Positions 22,584-35,153 of a stretch of DNA of 64,000 nt are shown here, in pieces. Source of the DNA: Linanthus parryae (Eukaryota > Streptophyta > Magnoliopsida > Ericales > Polemoniaceae); the NCBI GenBank assembly GCA_023055425.1, contig JALGPY010000009.1:34019275-34083274 (forward strand), given 5' to 3'. The position numbers were made by a program, and so were the translations under genes. The notes under the pieces were generated by a model that saw only the letters and a program-made list of their open reading frames with translations, was not told the DNA's origin and made no database searches. Numbering within the stretch: position 1 is the first letter of the stretch; the number at the start of each line of letters is the position of its first letter.

Positions 22584-22853
22584 GGTCATGTTTTCGTCCG
22601 TGTCACTGGAAATACAATGCATGAAATTATGGCCCCGAATATGTGCTTGCTATAATCTTGTCTGGTTGCAATATTGTGGTTTATATTTGTTGTTCGCTTG
22701 ATTTTGCTATATCAAATGTACTTGCTGCAAAGTTAAATGATTGCGTGATTATGCATCGATTTTTTTTACGATCTGAAAAGCGTGTAACTACAAATGTGGT
22801 GCTTATATACGCTGTTTGTGTGTTGCTGTTGTAAACTAGGGGTGGAAAGTGAT

Positions 22854-25399
22854 ATGCTGAAGTTATCTGCCCTGACTGATCAATTGAAAGAATGGAAGAT
22901 TAAACTTCGTGTTGTTGAGAAGTACCGTGCAACAACAGCTCGTTTTGGCAACACTAAGTATCAGCGATATGTCCTTTGTGATGGCGAGGTTAGTTAGCGA
23001 GTAGTCCATTGACCTCATCCAAAACCTGTGGTATAATCATCATTACCTGCTTTGTGCTGTGCAGGGTAAAAAGATACAAGCCACAGCTTTTGACGGTGAA
23101 ATTGAAACATTTGACAAACAGCTGCATCCATATCATTCATACTGGTTCAGTGATGGAGCTGTACGCCGTGTTAACCCGCAACATCGCTACATTGACCACG
23201 ATTATGTCCTTGTTCTGGATCCTCAGATGAAAATTGTACCAGTCGAAGATGCTGCAGATGAAAGGGGAGCTACTACATTCAATTTCAAGAATCTGACTGA
23301 CGCCCGCGATCTCATCGGGAAACCTGACAAATTTGGTAGTTTCCCCAATATTTTAGCACTGCATCGCTTGCTGAGTTTTTTTATTCGTTGCTTGTATTTA
23401 GTTGTGGTTGTTATTGCTGTGCTTGTCGTGGCTATGTTTCTTTGTTCCATAAAAATTTACATACTCACAATATATGTATCCATGTGCAGATGTTGCAGTG
23501 ATAGTCATAGCTGTCATGTCGCCGAAAACTGTGCCATGGAAGGATTCGATTGCTCGTTCGAAGGTTCGAGATATAGTTGTTGTCGACGATACGTAAGTTC
23601 TTGGATGTGCCTTGCTTACTTTTAATATACTGTTCTGCGCCTATTTTTGTTAGTTAGGTATGATCACATTATAGGCAGTGGAAGTTCTTAAAATGATAAT
23701 ATAGTTAAATATTGTTTCCTACACTGCAAATATTGCTTTGTTATGCTCTGTAAAGTAATAGAAGAACGAAAGCATCCCAGATCAACATTAAGCTTGTACA
23801 ATGTGAGCTGTGAGGAATCAACCATCGGTGTATGCAATAAAGATATTCTTGATTTGCCTGATAAATTAATATGAGCATGTACAACACTTGTATGTTCCTT
23901 TGATCCATCAATTTTGTTTTGTTCGTACTGGTATGGAATTCAGATATGAAATATACATGTTATATATATGTAAGATGTCTTTAGTTGTTTATGATGCTGA
24001 AAATTGTTGTGTAATCGATGATATCATGTGGTGTCTTTCCCCTTCCCCTTGCTGAATCTTATCCACTCTATATATTTGCTGTTTTCTCTAACTTCATTTG
24101 CCTTGCCAAACAGTTTGAGTCCAGTGTGCCTTTCAGCTTGGGATGAGATAGCAACCACTGATGCAGAAAGACTGGCCAAGTTAGCAAAGTCCCAGCCGGT
24201 GGTCATCGTCACTAATGTTGTGGCATCGAAATACTCAGGTATGAACATGCTGTCTTTTGCTGAAATATTGAGGTATGATATGTTATGTTTGCACCTACTG
24301 TTATGTTCATAAATGGTTTTGCCTGTGTCTCCCAGGATTCTCCTTGAAAACTACTATGTCTACAATGTTCTTGACTGATGTTCCTGATGCACGGGTCGAT
24401 GAATTGTCGGATTGGTAAACTGCCTTCATTATCTACCTATATGTAGTGCATAGGTTGTCGTATGATAGTTTATGTTAACAATCTAAAGATATTGCAGGCG
24501 TGACGCTAACTACGAGAAAATTGATGCTATTAGTGACCCTGAGATGTTACTAAAAAAGAAAGTTGTCAGTACTTCCACATCTGAGTTCAAACTTGTGAGG
24601 ATTGCAGACTTACCAAGTAGTCCGGTAACTTGTCCTGTCTAGCATTGTAATCGCGTGCAAATTTATCTATGATATTCCCGATTGAATTGATGTTATTTTG
24701 CATTGCAGCAGGCTGGTTTTGATGAAGTCTGGGTGAGAGTGTCTGTTGTTGTTGCACCTTGTAGTCAGCGGCCGTGGTATACCGCATGCAACAAATGCAA
24801 CCGGGCTACTAACCACGTGATAGGCGAAGTATTTGCTTGCCCAGGCTGTGAAAAAAGTGATTGCATTTCTGCACCATGGTATGCCGCGTTCAATCTCACA
24901 TAATTTTTTTCAAAGTTATTGTTTATCAATTCAATGACTCATGTGATCTATGGCTGTACACACAATAATCCATTTGTGAGCAACGGTGTCTTTCTCATGT
25001 AAGTATATGATTTCTAATTGCGATGTAAACAAATTGATATTGTGCAGGGGGCGCCTCGGAGTTCGAATTGGTGATGGCAGTGGTGAACTTGAGGTTGCTA
25101 TATTTGGACATGCCGTTGAAACAGTGCTAAATAAGAGTGCGGTCATCCTGTCTGCAATGACTCCAGATGTAAGCTAACTAGGCCCAGATTTCTCGGTTTT
25201 GAGTTGAAATGCGGCTGATTCCATGGGATGTTAATTGGTATAGTCGTCTTGTATTGCTATGCAGGAACAAAGCGATGTGTTGTCCAAGGCGAATGATGCA
25301 GCGGTTGACAAACGATTCTATTTCCGCTTGGCTCCATCCAGCAGCAAGAATCCACGCTGGCTTAACAAGTGGAGTGTTCGCCAAGTTGAGATTGCATAA
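22854..25399 (+). CDS. RPA1-like single-strand DNA-binding protein (Helitron cargo), intact
   Basis: Nine exons with GT-AG borders join without a stop into 421 codons: 22854-22988, 23065-23335, 23490-23592, 24114-24238, 24336-24414, 24498-24624, 24709-24878, 25048-25168, 25265-25399. Residues about 1-110 form an OB fold like RPA70 DBD-A (SALTDQLKEWKIKLRVVEKY, YVLCDGEGKKIQATAFDGEI). Residues about 136-240 resemble DBD-B (VRDIVVVDDT, CLSAWDEIATTDAERL, VVASKYSGFSLKTTMSTMF). Residues about 281-400 resemble DBD-C with a CX2C-X13-CX2C zinc site (C307, C310, C324, C327). RPA binds single-stranded DNA in replication and repair, and RPA-like genes are known cargo of plant Helitrons. The start is the first ATG in the open exon; an upstream exon is possible. 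Confidence 0.87.
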
Positions 25400-28300
25400 A
25401 ATTAATTCTGTGATGAAGGCCTGTAAAACTATGTGATCAGATATGTATGTAGATACAAGGACTGCATTTAGCAGTGCATCCTGGAGACAGCAGTGCATAA
25501 AATTAACAACTTGTGCTTACAGAGTTGTTATTTTTATGCTTTTTGCTAATATTTTTTTGTGCAGTTTCATAGCAAAACATGGCTGTCGTTTTGTGCATAT
25601 GAAGATGCCATACTATATAGGTCCTGATCTGTTGTATTGGAAGAGTAAAGTAATGTCTCCAATCATAGCAGAGACCTGTGTATTTTTTTGGGTACACTTT
25701 TTGGACAACATATGTGTAACATAACATATAATGTTTTGTTTGTTTAGTATGGGTGCTTTTCTTTCATACATTTTCCTACACCACATCTAATATTTATTCA
25801 TTGCACATTCATCTCTTTAAGATATCCAGCTTCGCATTGTTTGCTGGCAATCCAATGTTGTCTGACATCAATAATTTTCTACGATTCATGTATTTGCATA
25901 TATTATTCGAGTTAGTGTCTGATTATTGTTGTCTCATTGTAAAATGGACGTCTTTGATAGACATCTATACGAAACCTATTATGTACACAATGTTTTAATG
26001 CAATTAGCAGTCAGTTAAATATACCTGCGCACAAATCATGCCGATGTTACAGATGACATATCGATTCAGAGTTTGATGAATACAAGATTTTAGTAAAACC
26101 AGTTATTAGTAAGAATGCAACCTTAATACAATGCAAGACTAAACTCCAATTTATACGTAATAATCTCTCGTATAATTTTTAGACGCCGATGCAGATATAT
26201 TAATTCCTTTAACGAAGACTCAATTTGGTTCCCAGCAAATAACTATTATGTATTGGTTCTCGCTTAAACTCGGCCAATCATATGCATGATATTAAATATC
26301 CACAAATAGGAGGGCCTCCATTGCAATTTTAGTCGAGCATAATAAATTAATCGCGCAAAAGTTCGTTGGGTATTCATGACCATCCATTGCTCCTCCCACT
26401 CAACCTTTCATATTGCAAGTCTTATGTATCGCCGCCAAGATTCACCTGCTTTAGGTCCGTTTCATTTGGGGTTTTCCTTCCAATATGTAATATCACATGA
26501 AAAAAAAGGATTTGCACAAGTTCATAAGAATACCTGCTTATATATTTGTACACAACTCATTGGAATAAGCTATCACTTGTTTGTGTTATTGTATTCAACA
26601 TTTTCAATCTGTAGTGTTTGCAATTGCGAGAGTAGTTGTTGTGTTTGTAATCTACGTTAGTAAGTTAGATACCGCAACAAATAACCATTAGAAATATATG
26701 CCTTATTTTGGTTTGTAATTATCGAAATTATGACAGATATATTTCAATGGAAAGCTGTCCTAACACTGCAACTGAGCGAACCGTAACCGAGGGAGCATGC
26801 AGTATTTCAAGAGGAAGGCCGAGGGAGCAGCTATCTGTCGCAAAATATTCAACGGTGGTAAAAATGTTGATGGAATGATCACAGATACTGAGAAGGAAAT
26901 TCAACAAGTGGAGCGACAAATAAGCTCAAGATCCAGACGCAATCTATCCTAAAAGTTCAGCGAATGAGCATTGCCAGTAGGCGGTTGGTTACATCCAGCA
27001 CGTCATCATCGGGATCCAAGCGAAAACGGTCTCCAACAACTGCAGCAGAGGATCAGTAGAAAATGAATCTGTTAAGATATTCTGGATGTTTGAGTTTAAA
27101 TGTTGTCTTTTACGGTACTTTTGCAATTTGACGTTGCACCCGTTTCGTAGTAACTTATGACTCATAATTTTGGGATGTTAACGACTTGTAACATCTGTTT
27201 CGGTTTTTTTTTTTTTTTCTCCTTGCTTCTCTCCCCTCTTTTTCCACTCTCTTTTTTTTGTTTTTTTTTTGTTTTTTTTTTTATTATTATTTCCCTTTTT
27301 TTACACCCAAATTTGATCTCCTAATTTGTCTGCACTGTCAAAGTCGTAACTGGGCACATATTATATGTTATTATTGCAATTTACTATATAAAATTCATTA
27401 CTTCAGAACATTAAAAAGTAACGTCAGTAAGCAAAAACCTTTTATCAAGATTATTACAAATGAGAATCAATATAATGATTATGGACACCCAATTTATAAA
27501 ATACAATAAAAAATAACATTATAAAAATTTATCACTGATACCTAAAAAGCAGAGCTAACTTTAAGATTTGAAGAAACAATATTTACATCCTAAATTTACA
27601 ACTACCCGTATTCGTTGTGCTGGTAAGAAGACCTTTCAACTTCATCCTCTCAGTCAAATCTTCCCTGATTTCTAACTTTTCTCTAACAGGTATTCCGACT
27701 TATCTCGCAATCATAACTTTGAACAGATACTCGATGTCATAACGTATCTGTCATAGCGATCTACTTATTCACAGTATTCGTATTCATGATTGTTTAGGCA
27801 ACGGATTCTCCAACTCGAGTCATCAGATCTCTGCGAGTCACAGGTTCTAATATCATCACTCTACAGGTACCTGATTCCGAATAGGATTTTCTTTGTCTGT
27901 ATAATCGCTCACAGAAGGAAATCTACACTACTCATATTGATTTCCTCCTGTGAACAACTAATTGGCATTTGTCGGGTGCTACTGCCTTCATATGTTATAT
28001 TAGTGATTTCTATTCCAGATATGCTATCAATGTCTTGATCCAAAAATAGTAAACTCCACGTAGCGCCGAAATCTGTCTGATTGGTACCGAATGGAAATAA
28101 ATATATCTGTTGATAAGAAGTTCATCTTCAGTTTCGATTTAAGGTACACATTGGTATATTTGGCTTGATAATGAGCAGAAAAAGAAACTAAAAAAAAAGG
28201 ATCGAAGAAAAATATGATGTGAAATTGTAAGTACTAGATTCATGAATTTACTGTTGTTAATCTCACTAATAGATTAAATTGCAGTCATATGGAACATGCA

Positions 28301-28873
28301 GCTTCACAAGACAGCCTATTGCAGATATATACAATTGACCTTGTGCGTGAAATAGCAACCATACTTTATCCAATTATGGATATTATACTAATATATATAT
28401 ATATACAGGCCACCGAATACTCAAATACTGATTATTTGTTACAAAAATATGGTAGTCCAGAGATTTCAATTTTTGGCAAAATAGCACGTCGCTAGACACA
28501 AAACTTATTGCTCTAGCTCCTTAAACAAAAAAGGGTGCATATTCAATCATGCTAGATACAATTAATTTTTACCAGATAGTTTCCAATGCATTTTGTTATT
28601 TTGCGTATGAAGGGTTATGAAGAAATAGCATCAGTTTGTGAATTCATTACGACGTATCTGAGCAAATACCTTGTGCAAATTAACTTGCACCGACATTGAT
28701 CATTCATAGTTTCAGTAAATAATCATACATGTATTTCAATCCCCATATCGCAATTTCTGCCGAACCAATTGCTGGTGTAGCATGAACAAAGAGAACGCAT
28801 TAACATGCATATGTTTTAGATCGTCTTCTCTATACCACAATCAGTAATACATATCACTATATTCCTATTGCAG
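25400..28873. other. Helitron spacer between RPA-like and B3 genes
   Basis: No complete gene is seen. A short frame at 26964-27059 follows a longer open run. It encodes a Ser-rich basic tail (SSGSKRKRSPTTAAEDQ) and could be a terminal exon. Another open piece (27796-27883) begins after TTGTTTAG and reads ATDSPTRVIRSLRV. Neither is assignable. Confidence 0.4.
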
Positions 28874-28883
28874 CTATCTGGAA

Positions 28884-29814
28884 ATGAAATTCTTCCGAGT
28901 TATCACGGATCGAGATGAAGATAACAACAACTTGGTAGGCTTTATGTCGCATATATATGTGTGTGTGTATATATATACATGTATATGTGTCCTTTTTAGA
29001 AAAAAATTACATTGAATAACACTAATATTAATTGTAATAAGAGGTAGATTCACTAAAGATGTCAAGCATGTATTCACTGCAGAGACTGCCAGATGACTTT
29101 GTACAGCGTCATCGATCTAATCTTGGGATTAATGCAGAGCTTGTACTCCCAGATGGCCGATTGTGGGAGATTAAAATGAAAAGTAGAGGTAACGACATAT
29201 ATTTGACAACAGGGTGGAAGGAATTTGCAGCACATTATTCGCTGTCATATGGGCACATGTTGACTTTCAAGTACAAGGGACATTCGAAATTCAAAGTGAG
29301 AATCTATGGTCTCACTACATCGGAGCTAGAATATAGTTCTGGAGCTTCTGTTCCGAATGCGAGTAAGCGTGAAGCTACTCGCGCATTGAGGAAGGCTGAT
29401 TCTTACAAAGCTCACTGCAACAACCCATGTTTCGCTGTTGAAATACAGAAAACCCATTTGGAATCGTCTGGCGGACTGGTAAACTTTCAACATTAACTTT
29501 CATTCAGAACAGTATTACATTGAATTGCAATGATAGCGGTTGACAACCCTATGTTTGCATCACAGAATATACCAGTTCAGTTCAGCAGGGCGTACTTGAA
29601 AGAGCGGCCAACGCTTGTGTACATTACAGGGACTTCCAGTAATACAACTTGGACCTGCCGTTGTAAATTCCCAGGTGGAGAGAACAGCGACAAGAAACGA
29701 GTTTCTTGGTATCAATTTGCCAGAAGCGCTAATGTACGTACTGGAGATGCATGTGCCGTGGAATTAGTTGATCCGAGGATGCCAAAATTTCGGGTGAAAG
29801 TGTTTCCAGCATAG
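28884..29814 (+). CDS. Double B3-domain protein (REM-like), intact, Helitron cargo
   Basis: Three exons (28884-28934, 29083-29478, 29566-29814) join in frame to 231 residues. Residues about 1-105 form a B3 fold: MKFFRVITDR, RLPDDFVQRH, LVLPDGRLWEIKM, IYLTTGWKEFAAHYSLSYGH, then LTFKYKGHSKFKVRIYG. Residues about 150-231 form a second B3: NPCFAVEIQK, NIPVQFSRAYL, VSWYQFARSANVRTGDACAV, ELVDPRMPKFRVKVF. B3 domains bind DNA in plant transcription factors, and two B3 units with no other domain is the REM/VRN1-type layout. The size is small for REM. The start codon follows a CCTATTGCAG acceptor, so an upstream exon may exist. Exons lie between Helitron ends with no flanking host gene. Confidence 0.82.
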
Positions 29815-30803
29815 CCTCAACGTATGAAAGTTGTGTGTACTAAGAATAACCAGACATCCCTTTTAATATTGTCATTCTAGCTACCTGTTCCGGTATTGTT
29901 CTATATTATTATCTTTGAAAAAACATAACAACCTAATGTCGCAATATGACTATTATTTTAATGACATGCATCATGTATCGTGTAATTCGAAGCTCTGTCT
30001 ATGGTTTGCTTAATATCTAATGCATTAAATTACATTATGTTTCACATATATTGTGACATATCAAAGTATCTATCTGTGTTCTTTTTATTTGAATTGAACT
30101 TGGCATCTTCAGACAGAACCTAAATTAACAATTCCAGCTGCAGTAATAATAAAGCCAAATCTTGCACACAAGTAACAACAGTACTTCAATTGTCGAATCC
30201 GATTGAATAATATCAAACTATAACACTCACATGCTGTTGTACAATTCAATGCCTTGAGATTCCACACATGCAAACTTCAAATAATGCATTTGTTGCAATG
30301 TATACCCGATGACGAAGCAGAAATACACCTGCCTACATACTGAGTCTACACACAGAAAGTCACAGATATTGAACGGTTGGCAGAGGTCTCTACAGAGCAT
30401 ATCTTTTCAATTTCGGATGCAATTAGGTGACAAGCTTCCAAATAGCTCATTGATATATGAACCTTCTTGGGAAGCACTCGCTGATCAGATAGTGCAGAAG
30501 TAATTGTGATCATGTGACCATCTCTGCAAATTGCACAAGAAATTAACTACGAATGTGAACTGTCAATTCAAGACATGATCAACACATATGAAATAACGAG
30601 ATGAAAATTCAACTTGCAATGGTTACCTCGAATTTAGGAATTACATTGATTATATATTGCAGAATATGTGAGCACAGTTAGGGAAGAACTCACTATATAA
30701 GAACTGCTTCCCATGTTTAAAATCAATATCAAATTGCAATCAATACAATTGAGATTCAGAAATTGTATCAGTATACAACTAACAAATCCATTGTATTCTG
30801 AAG
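29815..30803. other. Helitron spacer
   Basis: AT-rich sequence. A short open frame (30309-30503) ends YEPSWEALADQIVQK, faintly like part of an RPA OB fold, but no splice structure links it convincingly to the RPA-like exons downstream. Confidence 0.35.
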
Positions 30804-31773
30804 ATGATGCCGTCCAAGATTGCAGATATTCGTGCGTCACTGGTAAAGTTAGAAAACGTCAAATTATTGTTATCACAGAATGTGTGAAATTACAGTATAC
30901 CCAACTGTGTCATACTATTTTTTTATCTGCGTATACTTTTGGCTTCTCAATTTACAATAAGTATTTTCTACGCACAATCTTTCACGGAATTCTTCTTCTC
31001 GCATGTATCTGCCCTTTGCTCTTCAATCTCTCCTCTTAATCCTAATTTAACTTCATTCAAACATGTTTATTTCATAATGCATCGTTCTGATTTCTGTTTC
31101 TCCGGCTTCGTCCAACGCTGAGAAGCCTATGTATGAAGAAGCCTGGCTTAGGGTATCAACACGTATCTTTCCGACCAGTCAAACCACTTGGTTCAATGCA
31201 TGTAACCGTTGCAATCGTGAACGTCGACGTCCATACTGTCCCGTATGTAATGACATACAATGCAACACAAGCCCCAGGTTGATTATTTCGTAACTGATGA
31301 TTACATTAAAATTTACGAAGTCCATTGGCTATAATTGAACACCACCAGTTCACACATCACAGGTACATTCGTGTATAATATGATTACATACCATTTTCAC
31401 AGATGTCGAGTTATGGTGGAACTGCGAGATGACACTGGAATAATGGATGTGATGATTTTTGGCCAGGCTGCGGAGACCCTCCTCCGAAACACAGCTGAAA
31501 ATCTGGCAGCAATGACACCACAGGTATTACATAACTTGATCCGAACAGCTACAACCACAATGGGGTACTTATTCATATGAAATATGCAGCTGCTCATAGT
31601 TATGTAGTACACAAATAACGGCATTATTTTCTCAGGAACAAGAAGCTCTACTGGTTGGCTTGAACATGGAAAATGCAAATGAGAATGTGTATGTTCGCGT
31701 GTTCAAACGCACGCAGCCAAACAACCACAGGGTAATTAAATGGGTTGTGAAGGAAGTTCAGTATGCATGGTAA
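30804..31773 (+). CDS. Second RPA1-like protein, C-terminal (DBD-C) domain only
   Basis: Four exons (30804-30842, 31123-31277, 31403-31523, 31636-31773) join in frame to 150 residues. The sequence parallels exons 7-9 of the longer RPA-like gene upstream: EEAWLRVSTRIFP, WFNACNRCNRE, YCPVCND, then CRVMVELRDDTGIMDVMIFG, QAAETLLRNTAENLAAMTPQ and EQEALLVGLN. A CX2C-X8-CX2C zinc site is kept (C40, C43, C52, C55). The two DNA-binding OB folds A and B are absent, so it is a truncated paralogue or an alternative cargo protein. The start is the first ATG in a short open exon and is uncertain. Confidence 0.72.
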
Positions 31774-32603
31774 ACAAATTGATATTCCATGCACAGTCAA
31801 ATACAGTGCTGCTCAACATCTGAAGAGAAAGACCACCGAATGTTTGCCTCATTGCTGTTACATTGCATTGCACTATTCACAATGATGTTTCCTCTTAGTT
31901 GTGTTATGTTAAAAATTGTATCACTTTCTGCATCTACCGCAACTAATAATGAAGCGACTACTAATGGTTCTTACATTATCGACTTCTTTTATTTAAATAT
32001 ACAAAAAACAATACATTCACAAGTATGTCACAGCATCGTCTGTAAATACGAAGAAATGATTTCTGCCATTATAAAGTTAGAACGTCCTCGGTCAATTCAA
32101 TATTGACACAATTTCTTTCGTCCGTAACCGAATATAATCTGCACATCTAATATAGTATACCTGTTAATGAAAAACTTCAGCAACTTCAGTGTTCTGGATA
32201 TGGTATCAGTTCGCACATATTAGAATACCTTGAATTGCAGCGTATATATTCAGGATAGCGTTTACACAGAGTGCCAGTATCGTATATACACATATTCATA
32301 CCACTTATAATAAATACCCTCTGTCATACATGTGAACAATGACAACGTAGTTCACGGAACTCTTGTCGTTCATACACACATTCATGCCACGTATGAATCC
32401 AGTGACAGTAAGTGAGTGCTGAATGTGCAAACAGCCAAATAAAAAGAAGCAAATTGCCTGACAAAGTCACGGACCAATTGTCCAGTTTTATCTGGCATTA
32501 TCTACCATGCATTCCAACTCACCTCTTCTATAAGAAAGCTATAGATCCATTATTCAGCTGAACAAGGATCATAAACTATCTATTCATAGAATAAGCCGTT
32601 GCA
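31774..32603. other. Helitron spacer, no supported gene
   Basis: AT-rich sequence with a few repeats of CATACACAYATTCATRCCAC (about 32285 and 32370). No gene is supported. Confidence 0.4.
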
Positions 32604-33416
32604 ATGTCAAAACACAGAAGAACAGTCTCCGAGGAAGAAGTAACCAGCAATGAAACTATTGCAAGTTCCTCATCTTCAAGTCCATCACTCGCGATGTTTG
32701 TTACTGCAGCAACTCGATTTCAAGAAACACCTCCGCCTCCCATTTTGACCCATCGCAGTAAGTTTCCTACCATGTTTTCGTATATACAGTACTTTCAAAA
32801 TGTAATGCGGTCACAACATTCTACGATATTAGTTAGCCGGTGACATATCTTATTTCCTGCCACATTAATCGAAATATGCACCTGACATATATCTGGATAT
32901 TTATTTCTCTACCTTCAAGGAGTGATAAGGATAAGTGTGCATGGTTTTACCTCACCGGTAACCAATACCGGTGGAATCGGTGGTGTCTGCCGCGACGACA
33001 ATGAAAACTGGCAGCTTGGTTTCATAGGAAGAATTGATGGTGTCACTCAATTGGAAAGTGAGCTGTGGGCAATTTATCAAGGTATTCATTCGGCTTATGA
33101 AAATGACTGGAAAGAAATCAAGATTGAGACCTCCAACTATGAGGCCAGCAAAATCTTTCATCTGCAGACTATTGCCCCACTCTCGATGAGGCGTGAGATC
33201 CGTGATGGATATGCATTACTCAGACGAATGAAGATAGCCTTGATCCCTATCGAAAAACTGGACAATAGCGTTGCAGAGCAGCTTGCATCTATGGGATCTC
33301 GACAAAGTGATCGTTACAAAATATTATATGATGCTCCAGATATTATTCAAGATCTGATTGTTGAGGACAAATTAGAAAGTTGTAAGCGTTACACCTCCTC
33401 AACTGACACAGACTAA
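32604..33416 (+). CDS. RNase H-fold protein lacking catalytic acids, Helitron cargo
   Basis: Two exons (32604-32757 and 32920-33416) join in frame to 216 residues. The first 51 residues are Ser/Pro-rich and basic (MSKHRRTVSEEE). From about residue 52 the sequence follows the plant RNase H (RVT_3) pattern: GGIGGVCRDDNENWQLGF, QLESELWAIYQGIHSAY, WKEIKIETSNYEA. The Glu of the ESELWA block is kept, but the first catalytic Asp (normally in a DGA-like motif) is replaced in VHGFTSP, and the Asp of the usual ETDS block is replaced by SN. It is probably non-catalytic. Related domains occur in LINE-derived and stand-alone plant genes. The C-terminal part (RQSDRYKILYDAPDIIQDLI) has no known match to me. 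Confidence 0.7.
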
Positions 33417-35150
33417 TGCAATCTCATCTGTATGGCAATTATGTCACTCTGCCCATGCTATTCTCTAATTTTCATCTTCAAACAAATACTGGTTATGTCA
33501 ATAGTTTATATTTCACGTACTGAAAAGTTGTTAGTTCACTTCAATTATTTATATTATAACGCTGATATGAATCTAATAGTGCCCGCTATAGTGTCAATAT
33601 GCGGCTTAGCCCGCACCAAAACCCGCAATGCAAGGTACTGCACATTGTCCCGCACCCGAACAAAGGGGACCAAATTCAGCCCACACACACTTGGCTCACT
33701 TAGGCCTGCTTTTATCTTTACAAAGTACTAGGCATTAAGTTTAAATATTTTAACAATTTGAATTTACAATCTTAAAAAATTATAACTTTTGGGTGAACTG
33801 GAATAGCAAAATTTTATTAGACCCACATATGCAAAGTTCCGTTCGTAATAAAGATTGGCCCAAAGCAACCAAAGCCCATTATTATTTATTTTTAAATAAT
33901 AAGACCCATTATATTAAAAATGCGGTCCCCATGAAATTGTTGTAGTAATTGACGGTGCATTGTTTGCACCATCCATCATATATCTGATGTGTAAAACGTC
34001 AAGTAATATACATTGTATCACCTGTGGTATGAACTAATGACAAACGACGAATATCAGTGAGCACCATTTAACATTGTCAAAGTTGTAACTTATCGATGAA
34101 GGGGATGATAAAAACAAGAAAGAGCGAACAGAACAAAACCAACCAACACAGACTAATGCAATCTCATCTCCGAACAATATCCAGTCATGACAAAGTGATT
34201 GTTACATAATATTATTTGATGCTCCAGATATTATTCAAGATCTAATCGTCGAGGACAATTTAGAAAGTTGTAAGCGTTATACCTCTTCTCCATACACAGA
34301 CTAATGCAATCTCATCTGTATGGCAATTACGTCCCTCCATGCATGTTATCATGTGATTTTTATGTTCAAATAAATAATAGCTATGTCAACAATTTGTTTT
34401 TCACTTACTTAAGAGCTGTTATTTCACTTCATTTATCTATATTAGAAGACTGCTAGCCAGTGGTATGTTCAAGTTCTCTGGCACTGAACTCACATCGAAT
34501 GATGAATACCGGTGAGCTTCGTTAAACATAATTAAATGGATAACTTATCGACAAAGGGAATGTTTTTTAAAAAAAATGGGGGTCAACAAATCTATAAATA
34601 TAATCTTGCGAATACATCGTACTGTCTATCTAAGCTTGCCTCCGAACATAATAATAAACACATCAATTCACGATTACTAAATCTATTGAAGATATCCAGT
34701 AAATGACAAATAGCAGTGACACAACCAGAGGTTATCAGAAACTATTTCTTTCATTTACTGGTTGTTCTTCAATGGATTTAGTGGTTGTAATTTTTGTACA
34801 GTAAAACTGCTATGGTTCCATATTTTGATTTGTGATTCATCTAATATGCTATGATCCCATATTGTGATGTGTGATTCATATAATATTATCATTAATCCAA
34901 TACAATAAATTGGTTGATGCCATATACAAACTTGCAAATGATACGTGCTTCGGATTGGACAACAAACCAATGCGAACAAACATTAAATTAACCCAAATTA
35001 AAAACTGCATTAACAGACAAAATATATTCCATAATTGCATAGTTTTGCATAACTAATTCAAACTAAACATAACCCAACTGCATGACACTCATCATAAAAC
35101 CTAACATCAAACTACACTTCACTGGAACAGAATACCAGAAGATGCAAGAC
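33417..35150. other. Helitron spacer
   Basis: Apart from the partial RNase H copy no gene is seen. A small inverted repeat (GGTGCATTGTTTGCACC, about 33953-33969) resembles a Helitron-type hairpin but has no CTRR end after it. Confidence 0.4.
34185..34445 (+). pseudogene. Diverged partial copy of RNase H-fold gene 3' end
   Basis: It matches the end of the RNase H-fold gene and its 3' flank: GATGCTCCAGATATTATTCA, GAAAGTTGTAAGCGTTA, ACACAGACTAATGCAATCTC and CTGTATGGCAATTA all recur in order. The copy starts around GACAAAGTGAT and lacks the upstream domain, so it is a truncated duplication with several substitutions. Confidence 0.85.
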
Positions 35151-35153
35151 CCT

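Noticed and set aside
33953..33969. Hairpin GGTGCATTGTTTGCACC as an internal Helitron 3' end
   Set aside because: No CTRR follows at the expected distance, so it is not a terminus.
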